Below, piece after piece: positions 9,628 to 18,295 of a stretch of 64,000 bases of DNA. Source of the DNA: Natribaculum luteum (GTDB lineage: Archaea > Halobacteriota > Halobacteria > Halobacteriales > Natrialbaceae). The number at the start of each line of letters is the position of its first letter. Within the stretch, counting starts at the first letter, position 1. The position numbers were made by a program, and so were the translations under genes. The stretch spans positions 62,001-126,000 of the forward strand of contig NZ_CP095397.1 in assembly GCF_023008545.1 (NCBI RefSeq), written 5' to 3'. Under the pieces are notes generated by a model. It ran no database searches. It had not been told where the DNA came from and saw only the letters and a program-made list of their open reading frames with translations.

Positions 9628-9846
9628 TTATTCGTCTGCTTCTTCGAGGTCGCCCTCTTCGCGCTGGATCGTCTTGATCCGCGCGATGGTGCGTTTCAGC
9701 TCGCCAATTTCGCCCGGGTTCTCCGGCGCGCCGCCGGCTGCGAGGACTGCTTTGGCGTTCAGCAGTTCCGTCTCGAGTTCCTCGAGTTCCGCCTCGCGTT
9801 CTGCGGGCGTCATGTCGCGGATCTCTTCGGTGTGGAGAATCGCCAT
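9628..9846 (-). CDS. rpl29: 50S ribosomal protein L29 (uL29)
   Basis: 72 residues, two helices: [20 protein letters not shown] and [17 protein letters not shown], the normal uL29 coiled-coil form, with an acidic end. It lies near the polypeptide exit tunnel. Its start shares one base with the rps3 stop. Confidence 0.95.
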   Translation of the reverse strand: MAILHTEEIRDMTPAEREAELEELETELLNAKAVLAAGGAPENPGEIGELKRTIARIKTIQREEGDLEEADE

Positions 9847-10781
9847 CAGTCCTCACCTCCCTCGTCTTCGTCTTCCTCTTCCATCTCGGCGACGAGTTCT
9901 TCAGCTTCGGCCTCGACGTCCTCTTCGAGTTCCTCGAGGTCCTCCTCGACGTCCTCGTCGGTCGGCACGTCGACGTCCTCGAACTCCTCGTCTTCGTCGC
10001 CCTCGAGTTCGTCCTCGATGACTTCCTCGACGACTTCCTCGTCGGCGGCTTCAGCTTCAGCTTCGGCTTCCGCTTCCGCTTCAGCCTTCTCGACCTCCTC
10101 GGCCTCGGCCTCGGGTTCGGCCTCGAGCAGTTCCTCGACGCCCTCGTTGGCCTCGACGGCCTCGGGGACGACTTCCTCGGGGTCCATGTCCTCGTGGATA
10201 CGGAAGTCGTCGGGCAGCTCGGCTCCCGGCGGGATGATCTTGACCGTCACGCCGATGGTCCCGAGCTTCATGACGGCGACGCCCTGGCCCTCGTCGACGA
10301 TCTCCTCGGCGGGTTCGCCGTTGTGCTTGATGTAGCCCGCGTTGAACTTCTCGACGCGCGAGCGCGCACCCGTGACCTTCCCGGAGAGGACGATCTCCGC
10401 ACCGAGGGCACCGGCGTCCATGATCCGCTCGAGCGTGGTGTGGCCGGCCTTCCGGAAGTACCAGCCGCGCTCGAGTGCGTTCGCCAGCCGATCCGCGACG
10501 ATACGTGCGTTCAGGTCGGGTTCGTCGACCTCCTGGACGTCGATCTGCGGATCGTCGAGGTCGAACCGCTCCTCGAGTTCGCTGGTGACCTTCCGAATGT
10601 TCTCACCGCCTTTGCCGATGACCATCCCCGGCTTCTCCGCTTTGAGGACGATCTGGGTTCCCATCGGCGTCTTGGCGACGTCCATACCGCCGTAGCCTGC
10701 GCGACCGAGTTCTTCTGCGAAGAACTCGTCGATCTGTGACCGCTGCAGGCCGTCCTGGATGAACTGGTGTTCGTCTGCCAT
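9846..10781 (-). CDS. rps3: 30S ribosomal protein S3 (uS3) with very long acidic tail
   Basis: 311 residues. Residues 1-205 are a normal archaeal uS3: a KH domain with the GKGG signature ([13 protein letters not shown]) and the C-terminal S3 domain ([19 protein letters not shown]). Residues from about 206 to 311 are nearly all Glu, Asp, Ala and Val, with an [12 protein letters not shown] stretch; this is unusually long. uS3 sits at the mRNA entry tunnel. Confidence 0.96.
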   Translation of the reverse strand: MADEHQFIQDGLQRSQIDEFFAEELGRAGYGGMDVAKTPMGTQIVLKAEKPGMVIGKGGENIRKVTSELEERFDLDDPQIDVQEVDEPDLNARIVADRLANALERGWYFRKAGHTTLERIMDAGALGAEIVLSGKVTGARSRVEKFNAGYIKHNGEPAEEIVDEGQGVAVMKLGTIGVTVKIIPPGAELPDDFRIHEDMDPEEVVPEAVEANEGVEELLEAEPEAEAEEVEKAEAEAEAEAEAEAADEEVVEEVIEDELEGDEDEEFEDVDVPTDEDVEEDLEELEEDVEAEAEELVAEMEEEDEDEGGED

Positions 10782-11263
10782 TAGTCGTCACCCTCCGCTC
10801 GTTCGTCCTCCGGCTCCTCGACGACGATCTCGACGTCGACCTGCGGCGTGTTCCACGCCGACGCACGCCCCATCGCGCGGGGCTTGCGGCCGACCGACTC
10901 GCCGACCTTGTGGGCGGCGACGTGAGCGATCTCCATCGACTCGCCGTCGAAGCCCTGGTGGTCCGCGTTGGCGGTGACGTTCTCGAGGAGTTCGAGGAAC
11001 GCCTTGCTCGCCTTCTCGGGGTAGCGGCCGGCGTCCCAGCCGTCGACGTCCGATCGGTGACCGACGCCGGTGTTGTGCGACTTGAACGGGACCGAGCGCT
11101 CGCCGGCGACGACGGCCTCGAGGTACTCGACAGCCTCGCCGACGGTTCGCCCTTTGATCTCGCGGGCGATCTCCTTGCTGTGCTTGTGACTCATGTGACG
11201 CTCCCGGAGCATCGCTTTCGCGGTGGTGTCCGGATCCGCGTCGACCGAGTAGTTGATTCCCAT
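10781..11263 (-). CDS. rpl22: 50S ribosomal protein L22 (uL22)
   Basis: 160 residues. It starts [20 protein letters not shown] and carries the archaeal uL22 landmarks [19 protein letters not shown] and [17 protein letters not shown], the loop that lines the exit tunnel. Its start lies 7 bases after the rps19 stop; it shares one base with the rps3 start. Confidence 0.96.
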   Translation of the reverse strand: MGINYSVDADPDTTAKAMLRERHMSHKHSKEIAREIKGRTVGEAVEYLEAVVAGERSVPFKSHNTGVGHRSDVDGWDAGRYPEKASKAFLELLENVTANADHQGFDGESMEIAHVAAHKVGESVGRKPRAMGRASAWNTPQVDVEIVVEEPEDERAEGDD

Positions 11264-11270
11264 GCGTAGA

Positions 11271-11696
11271 TCACTTCAGTGGGACGAACTTCGACGAGCG
11301 GGTCGCGCCGATCCCCGCCTGTCCGTGTTCGACGGACTTGCGGGTCAACTGGAACTCGCCGAGGTAGTGGCCGAGCATCTCGGGTTCGACTCTGACGCGC
11401 TCGAAGGCCTGACCGTTGTACACTTCGAAGGTCAGTCCGACAAACGCCGGCACCACCGGCATGTCGCGCAGGTGCGTCCGGATCGGCGAGTTGGCGGTCT
11501 CTTGCTCGTCTTTCTCGCGGGCCTTCTCGAGCAGCTTCTGGTGCTCGACGCCGAGCCCACGTTCGATACTTCGCCGCTTGCGTGCGGGCAGCAGTTCCGC
11601 GACTTCCTCGAGCTCCATCTCCTGCAGCTCGTCGAGCGTGTAGCCGCGGTAGGTGAACTCCTCACCTTCGCGGCCGGTTCTGTACTCCTGACTCAT
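11271..11696 (-). CDS. rps19: 30S ribosomal protein S19 (uS19)
   Basis: 141 residues, the long archaeal/eukaryotic (S15e-like) form. The N-terminus has [14 protein letters not shown] and [11 protein letters not shown]. The core has [20 protein letters not shown] and the end shows [12 protein letters not shown] and [18 protein letters not shown]. It contacts the A-site finger in the head of the small subunit. Confidence 0.96.
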   Translation of the reverse strand: MSQEYRTGREGEEFTYRGYTLDELQEMELEEVAELLPARKRRSIERGLGVEHQKLLEKAREKDEQETANSPIRTHLRDMPVVPAFVGLTFEVYNGQAFERVRVEPEMLGHYLGEFQLTRKSVEHGQAGIGATRSSKFVPLK

Positions 11697-12415
11697 TTGT
11701 TACCACCTCGGCCGGTACGGCGCGAGGAGATGTCGCCGACCTTCCGTCCCGGCGGAGCGTCCCGCGAGACGGACTTGGGGCGACCGGGGTGCTGGCGACC
11801 GCCACCACCGAAGGGGTGGTCGACGGCGTTCATCGCGACCCCGCGAACGCGCGGCCACTTCGTGCCGCGTGCACGCATCTTGTGATATTTGTTCCCTGCC
11901 TTGACGAACGGCTTCTCGGTGCGGCCACCGCCGGCGACGACGCCGATCGTGGCGCGACACTGCGGGTCGAGCCGCTTGACTTCGCCGCTTGGCAGCTGGA
12001 CGACCGCGGCGTCCCGATCGTGGGTGATCAGGTCCGCGTTGACGCCCGACGACCGGGCGAACTTGCCGCCGTCGCCCGGCTTGGCCTCGACGTTACAGAC
12101 CGGCACCCCTTCGGGGATCTCCGCGAGCGGGAGCGTGTTGCCCGGCTTGATCTCCGCGGAGATGCCGACCTGGATCTCGTCGCCGACCGCGACGCCCTCG
12201 GGAGCGAGGACGAGTCGCTGGTCGCCGTCTTCGAACTCGACGGCCGCGACGGGCGCCGAGCGAGCGGGGTCGTGCTCGATGTCGACGACCGTGCCACGCA
12301 CGACGTCGTCGTCTTCTTCTTTTTTGTGGTCGAGCTTCGCCTTGTAGCGGTGCGACGGCGCCCGGAACGTGGGCGTGCCGCGTCCGCGTCGTTGTCCGAG
12401 GATGCGTCGTCCCAT
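11693..12415 (-). CDS. rpl2: 50S ribosomal protein L2 (uL2)
   Basis: 240 residues. The N-terminal OB-like RNA-binding domain and the SH3-like C-terminal domain are intact. The functional loop [13 protein letters not shown], close to the peptidyl transferase centre, has its conserved His. KWPRVRG and [15 protein letters not shown] complete the family signature. Confidence 0.97.
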   Translation of the reverse strand: MGRRILGQRRGRGTPTFRAPSHRYKAKLDHKKEEDDDVVRGTVVDIEHDPARSAPVAAVEFEDGDQRLVLAPEGVAVGDEIQVGISAEIKPGNTLPLAEIPEGVPVCNVEAKPGDGGKFARSSGVNADLITHDRDAAVVQLPSGEVKRLDPQCRATIGVVAGGGRTEKPFVKAGNKYHKMRARGTKWPRVRGVAMNAVDHPFGGGGRQHPGRPKSVSRDAPPGRKVGDISSRRTGRGGNK

Positions 12416-12417
12416 CG

Positions 12418-12669
12418 TTAGAACACCCCGATCCGCGAGGCGACTTCCTGGGCGTCGTCGTCCTCAGAGAGTCTGACGGTTGCTTTCTTCGTTCCGTCCA
12501 TCGTTACCTGTGTGTTGACCTTCTCGACCGAGACGTCGAACTGCGACTCGACAGCCGCTGCGATCTCGGGTTTGGCGGCGTCGACGTCGACGATGAACTG
12601 GAGCTTGTTCTCGAAGTCCATGTCGTTCATCGCTTTCTCGGTCACGAGTGGGTAGTCGATCACGCTCAT
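12418..12669 (-). CDS. rpl23: 50S ribosomal protein L23 (uL23)
   Basis: 83 residues, the short archaeal uL23 (MSVIDYPLVTEKAMNDMDF, KLQFIVDVDAAKPEI, then VNTQVTMDGTKKATVRLSED). It lies at the tunnel exit and is the docking site for SRP and SecY. It overlaps rpl4 by 4 bases. Confidence 0.96.
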   Translation of the reverse strand: MSVIDYPLVTEKAMNDMDFENKLQFIVDVDAAKPEIAAAVESQFDVSVEKVNTQVTMDGTKKATVRLSEDDDAQEVASRIGVF

Positions 12670-13418
12670 CGGTCTGCCACCTCCTCGAGTGCGCTTTCGG
12701 TCCAGACAGTCAGCCGACCCGGCTGTGCGCCAGGTGCGAGGTCTTCGGCGTTGACCTCCGCCGCCGTCGCGACGTCGGCTCCGGCGAGGTTCCGGGCCGC
12801 CTTCGACGGGCCGGTCTCGCTCGAGGTGACGAAGAGGATCGACTTCGGCGTCTTGTACTTGCGACCGCGGGTTTTCCCGCGACCCGAGCGGACGCTGCGA
12901 CCCTCGTCGGCGCGTTCGATGTCGTCCGCGAGGCCGGCGTCCTCGAGGAACGCGACGACTTCCTTCGTCTTCTGTAGGTCTTCGAACTCGTCGTCGACGA
13001 CGACCGGCAGTTCGGCGTCGTCGTCGAACTCGTGGCCGCGCTCGGCGACGAGGTCGGCGTCGGTCGTCGCAGCGATGGCGCTGCGAACGGCCAGCTTCTT
13101 CTCTTTCGTGTTGAGCGATTCAGTCCAGTCCTTCTCGGCTTTCGGCGGGTGGGCCCGTCGCCCACTGACGGTCTGGGGGACGCGGCGACCGCGCCCGTTC
13201 TGTCGGGGGACGTGTGCCTGACCGCGACCGCTGCCGAACGACTCGGCCGGCGTTCGAAGGCCGGCGAACTCGTCGGCGCCGTAGTCCTGTTTTCGGTTGG
13301 CCTGGGCGGCGCGAACGGCGCGGGCGATGAGGTCCGGGCGATACTGGGTCTCGAAGATCGCCGGGAGCTCGACCGTTCCCGCGTCGGCACCGTCCAGGTC
13401 GCGTACTGTTGCGTCCAT
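12666..13418 (-). CDS. rpl4: 50S ribosomal protein L4 (uL4)
   Basis: 250 residues, the L4e form. The tunnel loop is visible as GSGRGQAHVPRQNGRGRRVP with HPPKAEKDW downstream. The C-terminal part (TPKSILFVTSSETGPSKAAR, NLAGADV) is typical of archaea. Three bases separate it from rpl3. Confidence 0.96.
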   Translation of the reverse strand: MDATVRDLDGADAGTVELPAIFETQYRPDLIARAVRAAQANRKQDYGADEFAGLRTPAESFGSGRGQAHVPRQNGRGRRVPQTVSGRRAHPPKAEKDWTESLNTKEKKLAVRSAIAATTDADLVAERGHEFDDDAELPVVVDDEFEDLQKTKEVVAFLEDAGLADDIERADEGRSVRSGRGKTRGRKYKTPKSILFVTSSETGPSKAARNLAGADVATAAEVNAEDLAPGAQPGRLTVWTESALEEVADR

Positions 13419-13421
13419 GGC

Positions 13422-14441
13422 TTATCCCTGGTTAGATGCGGTGGAGACGTACCGAACCTCGGGATCGAGGCGCGGCTGGTCTCCGGGTCGGATCGCCGGG
13501 CGGAAGCGCACGAGACGCTTCTGTGGCCCGGGGAGCGAGCCCTTGATCAACGCGTACGGGCCGTCGACTTCGCCGTAGTTGACGAAGCCGCCGTCGACCG
13601 TCGCGTCCGCGCCGTCACCGATGTCGATGAGGCGCTTGTTCAGTTCCGTCCGCTGGTGGTAGCCGGTCTGCCCCTGCTGGGGGACCGTCGAGCGGACGCG
13701 GCTTGGGTTCCAGGGGCCGAGGTTCCCGATGCGGCGGCGCCAGCCCTGCCGGGCGTGTTTGCCCTTGCGTTTCTGGACGCCCCAGCGTTTGACGGGACCC
13801 TGGGTCCCTTTCCCCTTCGTGACGCCGCTCGCGTCGAGATACTCGCCGGCGCGGAACACGTCGTTCATGACGTGTTCGCCGCCGTCGGCGAGGACCTCGA
13901 GTGCGAAGTCGACGCGCTCGTCGATCGAGCCGCCGCCGACACGGGTCTCCATCACGTCGGGTTTCTTCTTCGGCACCGACTGGATCTCGCCGGGAACAGT
14001 GTGGGTGATGACCCGCACGTCCGCGACGCGACCCCCCTCGAGGTAGCCACGGAGTTCGTCCTCCGCGGCGTCTGCGTCGTAGTCGTCTCCGGGAAGGTCC
14101 AGGACGCGGTCGAGTTCGGGAGCGAACTCGTCGGTCCAGACCTCGGTTAGCGGCTTCATTCCATACGGCGTGTCTTCGTACGCACGCAGGGCGACGGCGC
14201 GCATCGGCGGCGTCTCCACGATAGTGACGGGGATGGTCTGTTCCATCCCTTCAGTCGGCGAGTTAGCCTCGTCGTCGATCATCACCACGTGGGTCATGCC
14301 GGCCTTGTAGCCCGCGAAGCCCTGGAGCGTCGGCTGTCCTTCGTCGTCCGGCCACGAGTTAAAGCGAGGGACCTCGCTGGTCGCCCGCTTCCGTGGGCCG
14401 AACCCGAGTGAGCCTTTGCGTGGTGCGTGTTGTTGTGGCAT
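13422..14441 (-). CDS. rpl3: 50S ribosomal protein L3 (uL3)
   Basis: 339 residues. It starts MPQQHAPRKGSLGFGPRKRA and has GFAGYKAGMTHVVMIDDE, the domain with GKGTQGPVKRWGVQKRKGKH that reaches toward the peptidyl transferase centre, and FVNYGEVDGPYALIKGSLPG. It is the first ribosomal protein gene of the cluster, 4 bases after the RNA methyltransferase gene. Confidence 0.97.
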   Translation of the reverse strand: MPQQHAPRKGSLGFGPRKRATSEVPRFNSWPDDEGQPTLQGFAGYKAGMTHVVMIDDEANSPTEGMEQTIPVTIVETPPMRAVALRAYEDTPYGMKPLTEVWTDEFAPELDRVLDLPGDDYDADAAEDELRGYLEGGRVADVRVITHTVPGEIQSVPKKKPDVMETRVGGGSIDERVDFALEVLADGGEHVMNDVFRAGEYLDASGVTKGKGTQGPVKRWGVQKRKGKHARQGWRRRIGNLGPWNPSRVRSTVPQQGQTGYHQRTELNKRLIDIGDGADATVDGGFVNYGEVDGPYALIKGSLPGPQKRLVRFRPAIRPGDQPRLDPEVRYVSTASNQG

Positions 14442-14445
14442 TCTA

Positions 14446-15324
14446 TCACGCTCTCAGTGAGAGAGCAGCGAGGGTGGCGAACATCGCTTCCTCCGTTCGC
14501 ACCACCTCGCTGCCCTGGTTCGGAACCGTATTCAACCAGAGGTCGAACCCCGGATCCGCTGTGGGTTCGACGTTGCTGTCGTCGCCGTCTCGTCGCCCCG
14601 CTGGGTCGACGCCGACGGTCGACGCCTCGACTCCGAGGATGTCCGGCAGCCCTCGCTCGGGTGCGCCGAACGCGACGGTCATCCCGTCGCGGTCGACGCG
14701 CCCGGCCAGCGTCTCGAGCCGTCCCACGGTGAGTTCCTCACCGAATCGGGAGGCGGCGATACAGACGCCGGCGTCCTCACGGCCGAGTGCTGCGGAGAGG
14801 TCCGTCTGCTCGACTGCAAACCCCGGGAGGGGCTCGTCGACGAGCTTTGCCCGGACCGGTCGTCGCGAAGAGATCCTGACGGTCACGCGCTCTCCCTCGT
14901 CGACCGCCATTTTTGGCGGGACGACGAGTGAGATCGGGTGTTGCAAGCCGCAATTGACCCGCACGCGTTGATCAGGTCCGACCTCGGTCACGATTCCTTG
15001 TCTTAACGACCCCAAACCGTTCGATTCGGAGCCGGTCTGTGACATGGCGCGGAGCGGCGGCAAGACGCCCGCGTACTCCAGTTCGTCCCGCTTGCCCCAC
15101 GCCTCCTTTCGGAGGTACGGTGGCGTCGCGGCGTACCGCAGTACGGTGCTTACGAACCCGCCGTCGAATCGCCCGGATTCGCCGTCCCGATCGGGGAAGA
15201 CGACCAGGCGATCAGCCCGGAAGATCGTCGCCGCGCGGGCGACGTAGCCGAGTTTGCGAGTCGCCTCGCGTTTGTCCTCGGCTTCTCGAGCGAGCGACGA
15301 CGGCACGAGTACGCTGACGGTCAT
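14446..15324 (-). CDS. SPOUT-family RNA methyltransferase (COG2106/SPOUT1 type)
   Basis: 292 residues. Features of the archaeal COG2106 family (human homologue C9orf114/SPOUT1) are the N-terminal VSVLVPSSLAREAEDKREAT, YATPPYLRKEAW-like AATPPYLRKEAWG, a central OB-like insert (RQGIVTEVGPDQRVRVNCGL) and the C-terminal SPOUT knot region (VAFGAPERGLPDIL, DLWLNTVPNQGSEVVRTEEA). The family is thought to methylate rRNA using S-adenosylmethionine; the exact target base is not shown here. It leads the ribosomal operon, so it is probably expressed with the ribosomal proteins. Confidence 0.85.
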   Translation of the reverse strand: MTVSVLVPSSLAREAEDKREATRKLGYVARAATIFRADRLVVFPDRDGESGRFDGGFVSTVLRYAATPPYLRKEAWGKRDELEYAGVLPPLRAMSQTGSESNGLGSLRQGIVTEVGPDQRVRVNCGLQHPISLVVPPKMAVDEGERVTVRISSRRPVRAKLVDEPLPGFAVEQTDLSAALGREDAGVCIAASRFGEELTVGRLETLAGRVDRDGMTVAFGAPERGLPDILGVEASTVGVDPAGRRDGDDSNVEPTADPGFDLWLNTVPNQGSEVVRTEEAMFATLAALSLRA

Positions 15325-15379
15325 GCCGTGACGCTTCGGCGCCTCGTCACTAGACTGTAGCGATTCTTGCGTACAGGGT

Positions 15380-15390
15380 CTTAAAAGGGT
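15380..15390 (-). promoter_or_regulatory. TATA-like box for the ribosomal superoperon
   Basis: On the minus strand the sequence CCCTTTTAAGA lies about 57 bases before the SPOUT gene start at 15324. It is the only good TATA-like sequence upstream of the 24-gene ribosomal cluster, and the gaps inside the cluster are at most 7 bases. I infer it drives the whole unit with a short leader. Confidence 0.5.
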
Positions 15391-15474
15391 AGCGGATTCG
15401 TTTCCGGGTGTGAGCGGTTCACAGTCCAGAATTCGTGATAATTCGGGGCACGGTCACGATAGAACGAGAGACGG

Positions 15475-15813
15475 TCACGATCGTCGACGTTCCCTCCGAC
15501 CGACGAACACCGCACCGAGCAGCAAAAGCGAGATCAGGAAGTCGAACAGGTGTGCAGTCAGGTGGTGGACGAACATCGGCACCAGTTCCATCACCGTTCC
15601 GAGTCCGACGACGGCGCGCAGTACGAGGAGTCCAAGCGCCGTCGTGATCAGCAGGTAGGTGACGCTTCGGCGTCTGTACCATGCGAAGAGTCCGACGACG
15701 AACAGCGCACCAGTCCCACTCGCAGCCAGCAGTATCACCGAAATCAGCAGGGGTGACCCGCTCACTTCCGGGTAGGCACCGAGCGGCATCGTCGCATCGA
15801 TAACGCCGAACAT
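15475..15813 (-). CDS. Small three-helix membrane protein, unknown function
   Basis: From the ATG at 15813 the product has 112 residues with hydrophobic segments at about 22-45, 52-73 and 88-106 and a basic C-terminus (RRERRRS). I chose this start because a TTGAAAAT box lies about 27 bases upstream, which fits a leaderless transcript; a longer form to 15888 or a shorter one from residue 9 is possible. It diverges from the winged-helix gene at 16058. This combination of small membrane protein and double winged-helix regulator recurs in haloarchaea (possibly the DUF7471 family). Function unknown. Confidence 0.65.
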   Translation of the reverse strand: MFGVIDATMPLGAYPEVSGSPLLISVILLAASGTGALFVVGLFAWYRRRSVTYLLITTALGLLVLRAVVGLGTVMELVPMFVHHLTAHLFDFLISLLLLGAVFVGRRERRRS

Positions 15814-16057
15814 TCGCCACCAGCACTCGACGATTTTCAATGTTGGTTCTCGTACTAACTCGACATTAACCTGTCTTCCGATTCCCACGCAGTGAAAATG
15901 CGCGTCAGACCTACTCTAAAGAGGTTACAAGATTCGCATAACGGCCAAGAGCGACCAGCCACCGATGGCAGTCGATCTCGTCGGTGGTCGACGTCCCCAA
16001 CGTCTACCGCGACTGCGCTCTCGGCCACGCATACGGACCGACCCTGAGAGCTGACCC

Positions 16058-16573
16058 ATGACAGATACGCGCCGACAGATCCACGACTACATCGAATCCA
16101 ATCCCGGCATTCACTTCAACGCGCTCGTGCGCGAGCTCGACCTCGCGTCGGGACAGGTACAGTACCACGTCCGCAAACTCAGCCGTGCCAGCGAGATCGT
16201 CGACGAGCACGTCTACGGGCAGACCCACTACTATCCGCCGACGTACTCGGAATGGGAGCGGGCCGCCATCGCTCTGTTCCGCCGCGAAACCAGCCGCGAA
16301 CTCCTCTGCTATCTGCTCGCCAACGGTCCTGCCCGGCCCGACGACGTGGCAGACTCGATCGGCATCGCCCGGAGCACACTCGAGTGGCACTTGAATCGCC
16401 TCATCGAACAGGACGTCGTCAGGAAACGCCACACCGCAGAGGGGGTCATCCTCGACCTGACCCGGCCCGACGAGACCAGAGACCTCCTCGAGGAGGTCAC
16501 GCCGTCGACCGTCGACCGCCTCGTCGATCGGTTCATGGCGCTGGTCGACGACGCACTCGAGCCAGAACAGTAG
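16058..16573 (+). CDS. Transcriptional regulator with two winged-helix domains
   Basis: 171 residues. The first winged helix spans roughly 1-60 (RRQIHDYIESNPGIHFNALV, GQVQYHVRKLSR) and the second roughly 68-135 (AIALFRRETSRELLCYLLAN, IARSTLEWHLNRLIEQDVV). The C-terminus is a helical dimerisation-like segment (TVDRLVDRFMALVDDALEPE). It faces the membrane-protein gene across 244 bases and may regulate it. A regulator of membrane or biofilm-related functions is a guess. Confidence 0.85.
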   Translation: MTDTRRQIHDYIESNPGIHFNALVRELDLASGQVQYHVRKLSRASEIVDEHVYGQTHYYPPTYSEWERAAIALFRRETSRELLCYLLANGPARPDDVADSIGIARSTLEWHLNRLIEQDVVRKRHTAEGVILDLTRPDETRDLLEEVTPSTVDRLVDRFMALVDDALEPEQ

Positions 16574-16835
16574 CCAGTCGCGCGCGTTCTTCGGCTGACA
16601 CCGTTTGCTACCGGCTGCTTCTCACGTCTCGTCTCGCAGGTTGTCATCACGACCCACGAGCGACTCGAGGAGCGCCACGAAACCACGAGACAGCGGTACG
16701 ATAGCTGTCTGATGCGAATTCGAAAGAATCGAATCGGCGATCTGGTATGATACGTCGTCGCCATCCACAGCCCGACCGATTCGCAACCCTTATACATCCA
16801 TGCCGAATTAGATGAGAGTGCAGCAAGGAAGTAGG

Positions 16836-16906
16836 GCGCTGGTAGTGTAGTGGTATCACGTGACCTTGCCATGGTCACAACCTGGGTTCAAATCCCAGCC
16901 AGCGCA
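16836..16906 (+). tRNA. tRNA-Gly (GCC)
   Basis: A 71-nt cloverleaf folds cleanly. The acceptor stem is GCGCTGG/CCAGCGC with discriminator A, the anticodon stem is TGACC/GGTCA with loop TTGCCAT (anticodon GCC at 16868-16870), and the T arm is CTGGG-TTCAAAT-CCCAG. No CCA is encoded, as usual in archaea, and there is no intron. A CTTATAC box about 43 bases upstream is a plausible promoter. Confidence 0.97.
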
Positions 16907-17069
16907 TTTCTCCGAACACAACGTCACGAGCGTTGCGTAGCAACGCGAGTATTCGTGTTCGGATAGATCGGCTTTGAATTTGAATCAGACGAGTCGCAGC
17001 CCGGAATGGCGAGCGAAGCGAGCCACACGCCCGGAGCGTCTCGGTGTGGTTCAAATCCCAGCCAGCGCA
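16885..17069 (+). repeat. Duplicated 3' end of tRNA-Gly (att-like direct repeat)
   Basis: The last 22 bases of the tRNA (16885-16906, from GGTTCAAATCC to GCGCA) recur exactly at 17048-17069. Both copies are followed by related bases (TTTCTCCGAA versus CTTCTCTGAA). The 141 bases between have no gene and contain local inverted repeats, including GCGTTGCGTAGCAACGC. This is the footprint expected of an integrase that targets tRNA 3' ends, but the element itself is absent. Confidence 0.75.
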
Positions 17070-17420
17070 CTTCTCTGAATTCAATCCCACGAGCGACCGC
17101 GATACGCGTCTCGAGTGTCCCACCCGAGAAACGACTCGGGGGGGCCGACCAGAGCCGACCAGCCGAGAAAGAATTGATTACCCGCGAGCGTCGGCGCTCG
17201 CACTCGAGTAACAACGTATTTCGTCAGGGTTTCACACGTCTGTGTCGTCGTCGGCAACCGAGAGTTCGGCCGTCGAAACAGTATTAACTTGCTGAAAGCC
17301 ATGTGTGAACGATAGTAATGACATCACGAATGTAACGTTCGGTCACTAATCTCGTCGCCGATTGACTTTTGTAGTATGAGTCTCTACGCATCAATGGACG
17401 ATTGAACGATAGGAATCGCA
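17070..17420. other. Gene-free region between tRNA-Gly relic and HalOD1 gene
   Basis: No convincing open frame was found. Near the right end the 10-base sequence TGAACGATAG occurs at 17306-17315 and again at 17403-17412, just before the HalOD1 gene, and may be a regulatory repeat. The rest shows nothing I can name. Confidence 0.4.
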
Positions 17421-17795
17421 ATGCAAACGAAAGTATCTTCCACGGACGAGCAGTACGGTCCCCGGTACGACCGAGCGAACGATCGGTACGTCCTCCACTA
17501 CGACGAGGACGGTAGCGCGACGTTAACGACGACGATCGTACACGGGCTCGCAGCCATCGCGGACATCAACGTCACCCAGGGCGAGTTCTCGCTGTACGAC
17601 TGCGTCGATCCGGACGCACTCGAGCACATCTTCGGCTCGAAAGCCGACGGATCGGAGCGAACGATCGGACACGTCGCGTTCACCGCCCTCGATCACGACG
17701 TCTACGTGTACGCGAACGGCGACATCTTCGTGTACCCGCCCGCTGACGCCTCCCGCCCACCCCTCCCCGCTGACGACGGCCGCAGACGACGGTAG
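17421..17795 (+). CDS. HalOD1 output-domain protein
   Basis: 124 residues. Positions 30-105 match the haloarchaeal HalOD1 fold: ATLTTTIVHGLAAIADIN, LYDCVDPDALEHIFG and VAFTALDHDVYVYANGDIFV. HalOD1 was defined as an output domain attached to sensory and receiver proteins; here it stands alone with a Pro-rich, basic end (RPPLPADDGRRRR). Its partner is unknown. Confidence 0.85.
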   Translation: MQTKVSSTDEQYGPRYDRANDRYVLHYDEDGSATLTTTIVHGLAAIADINVTQGEFSLYDCVDPDALEHIFGSKADGSERTIGHVAFTALDHDVYVYANGDIFVYPPADASRPPLPADDGRRRR

Positions 17796-17846
17796 TCCGG
17801 CCACCCCTCCGACAGGTCTTTTCCCCTCGACGTTCTCGAGGTTCGT

Positions 17847-18161
17847 ATGACGGTCATCGCGTTTCTGAGCGTCGCACCGGTCGTCGAGGGGAGTATGGCC
17901 GGCGAGGTCGCGAAGGCAGTCGACGCACTCGACGAGTTCGACGTCGCCTACGAGACGACGCCGATGGGGACGACGATCGAAGCCGACGACGTCGCCGAAC
18001 TGTTCGCCGCCGCACGGGCGGCCCACGAGGCAGTCGACGCAGACCGGGTGAGTACGGTGTTGAAGATCGACGACAAACGAACGAGTGAGGGAACCGCCGA
18101 GGAGAAAGTCGCGGCGGTGGAGGAACACCTCGGGAGAGAAGCGACGAATCGCGACGAGTAA
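17847..18161 (+). CDS. MTH1187/YkoF-family thiamine-binding protein
   Basis: 104 residues. Pattern: MTVIAFLSVAPVVEGSMAGE, DVAYETTPMGTTIEADDVAE, and a final STVLKIDDKRT strand. This is the small ferredoxin-like fold of the MTH1187 (UPF0045) family, members of which bind thiamine or related pyrimidines. No thiamine biosynthesis gene is adjacent, so the physiological ligand is uncertain. It lies 51 bases after the HalOD1 gene. Confidence 0.88.
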   Translation: MTVIAFLSVAPVVEGSMAGEVAKAVDALDEFDVAYETTPMGTTIEADDVAELFAAARAAHEAVDADRVSTVLKIDDKRTSEGTAEEKVAAVEEHLGREATNRDE

Positions 18162-18295
18162 CGTCCGGGAATCGCCGCCGCGGATTTTCTCGTTCGAATG
18201 CGATCGGAGCCACAGCGCTGGGGAGCGACGACGTCGTGGGAATCCGGTCGATCGCGGAGAAACGGCGAAAGAGTGGAGTCCGACCGACTCGAGCG

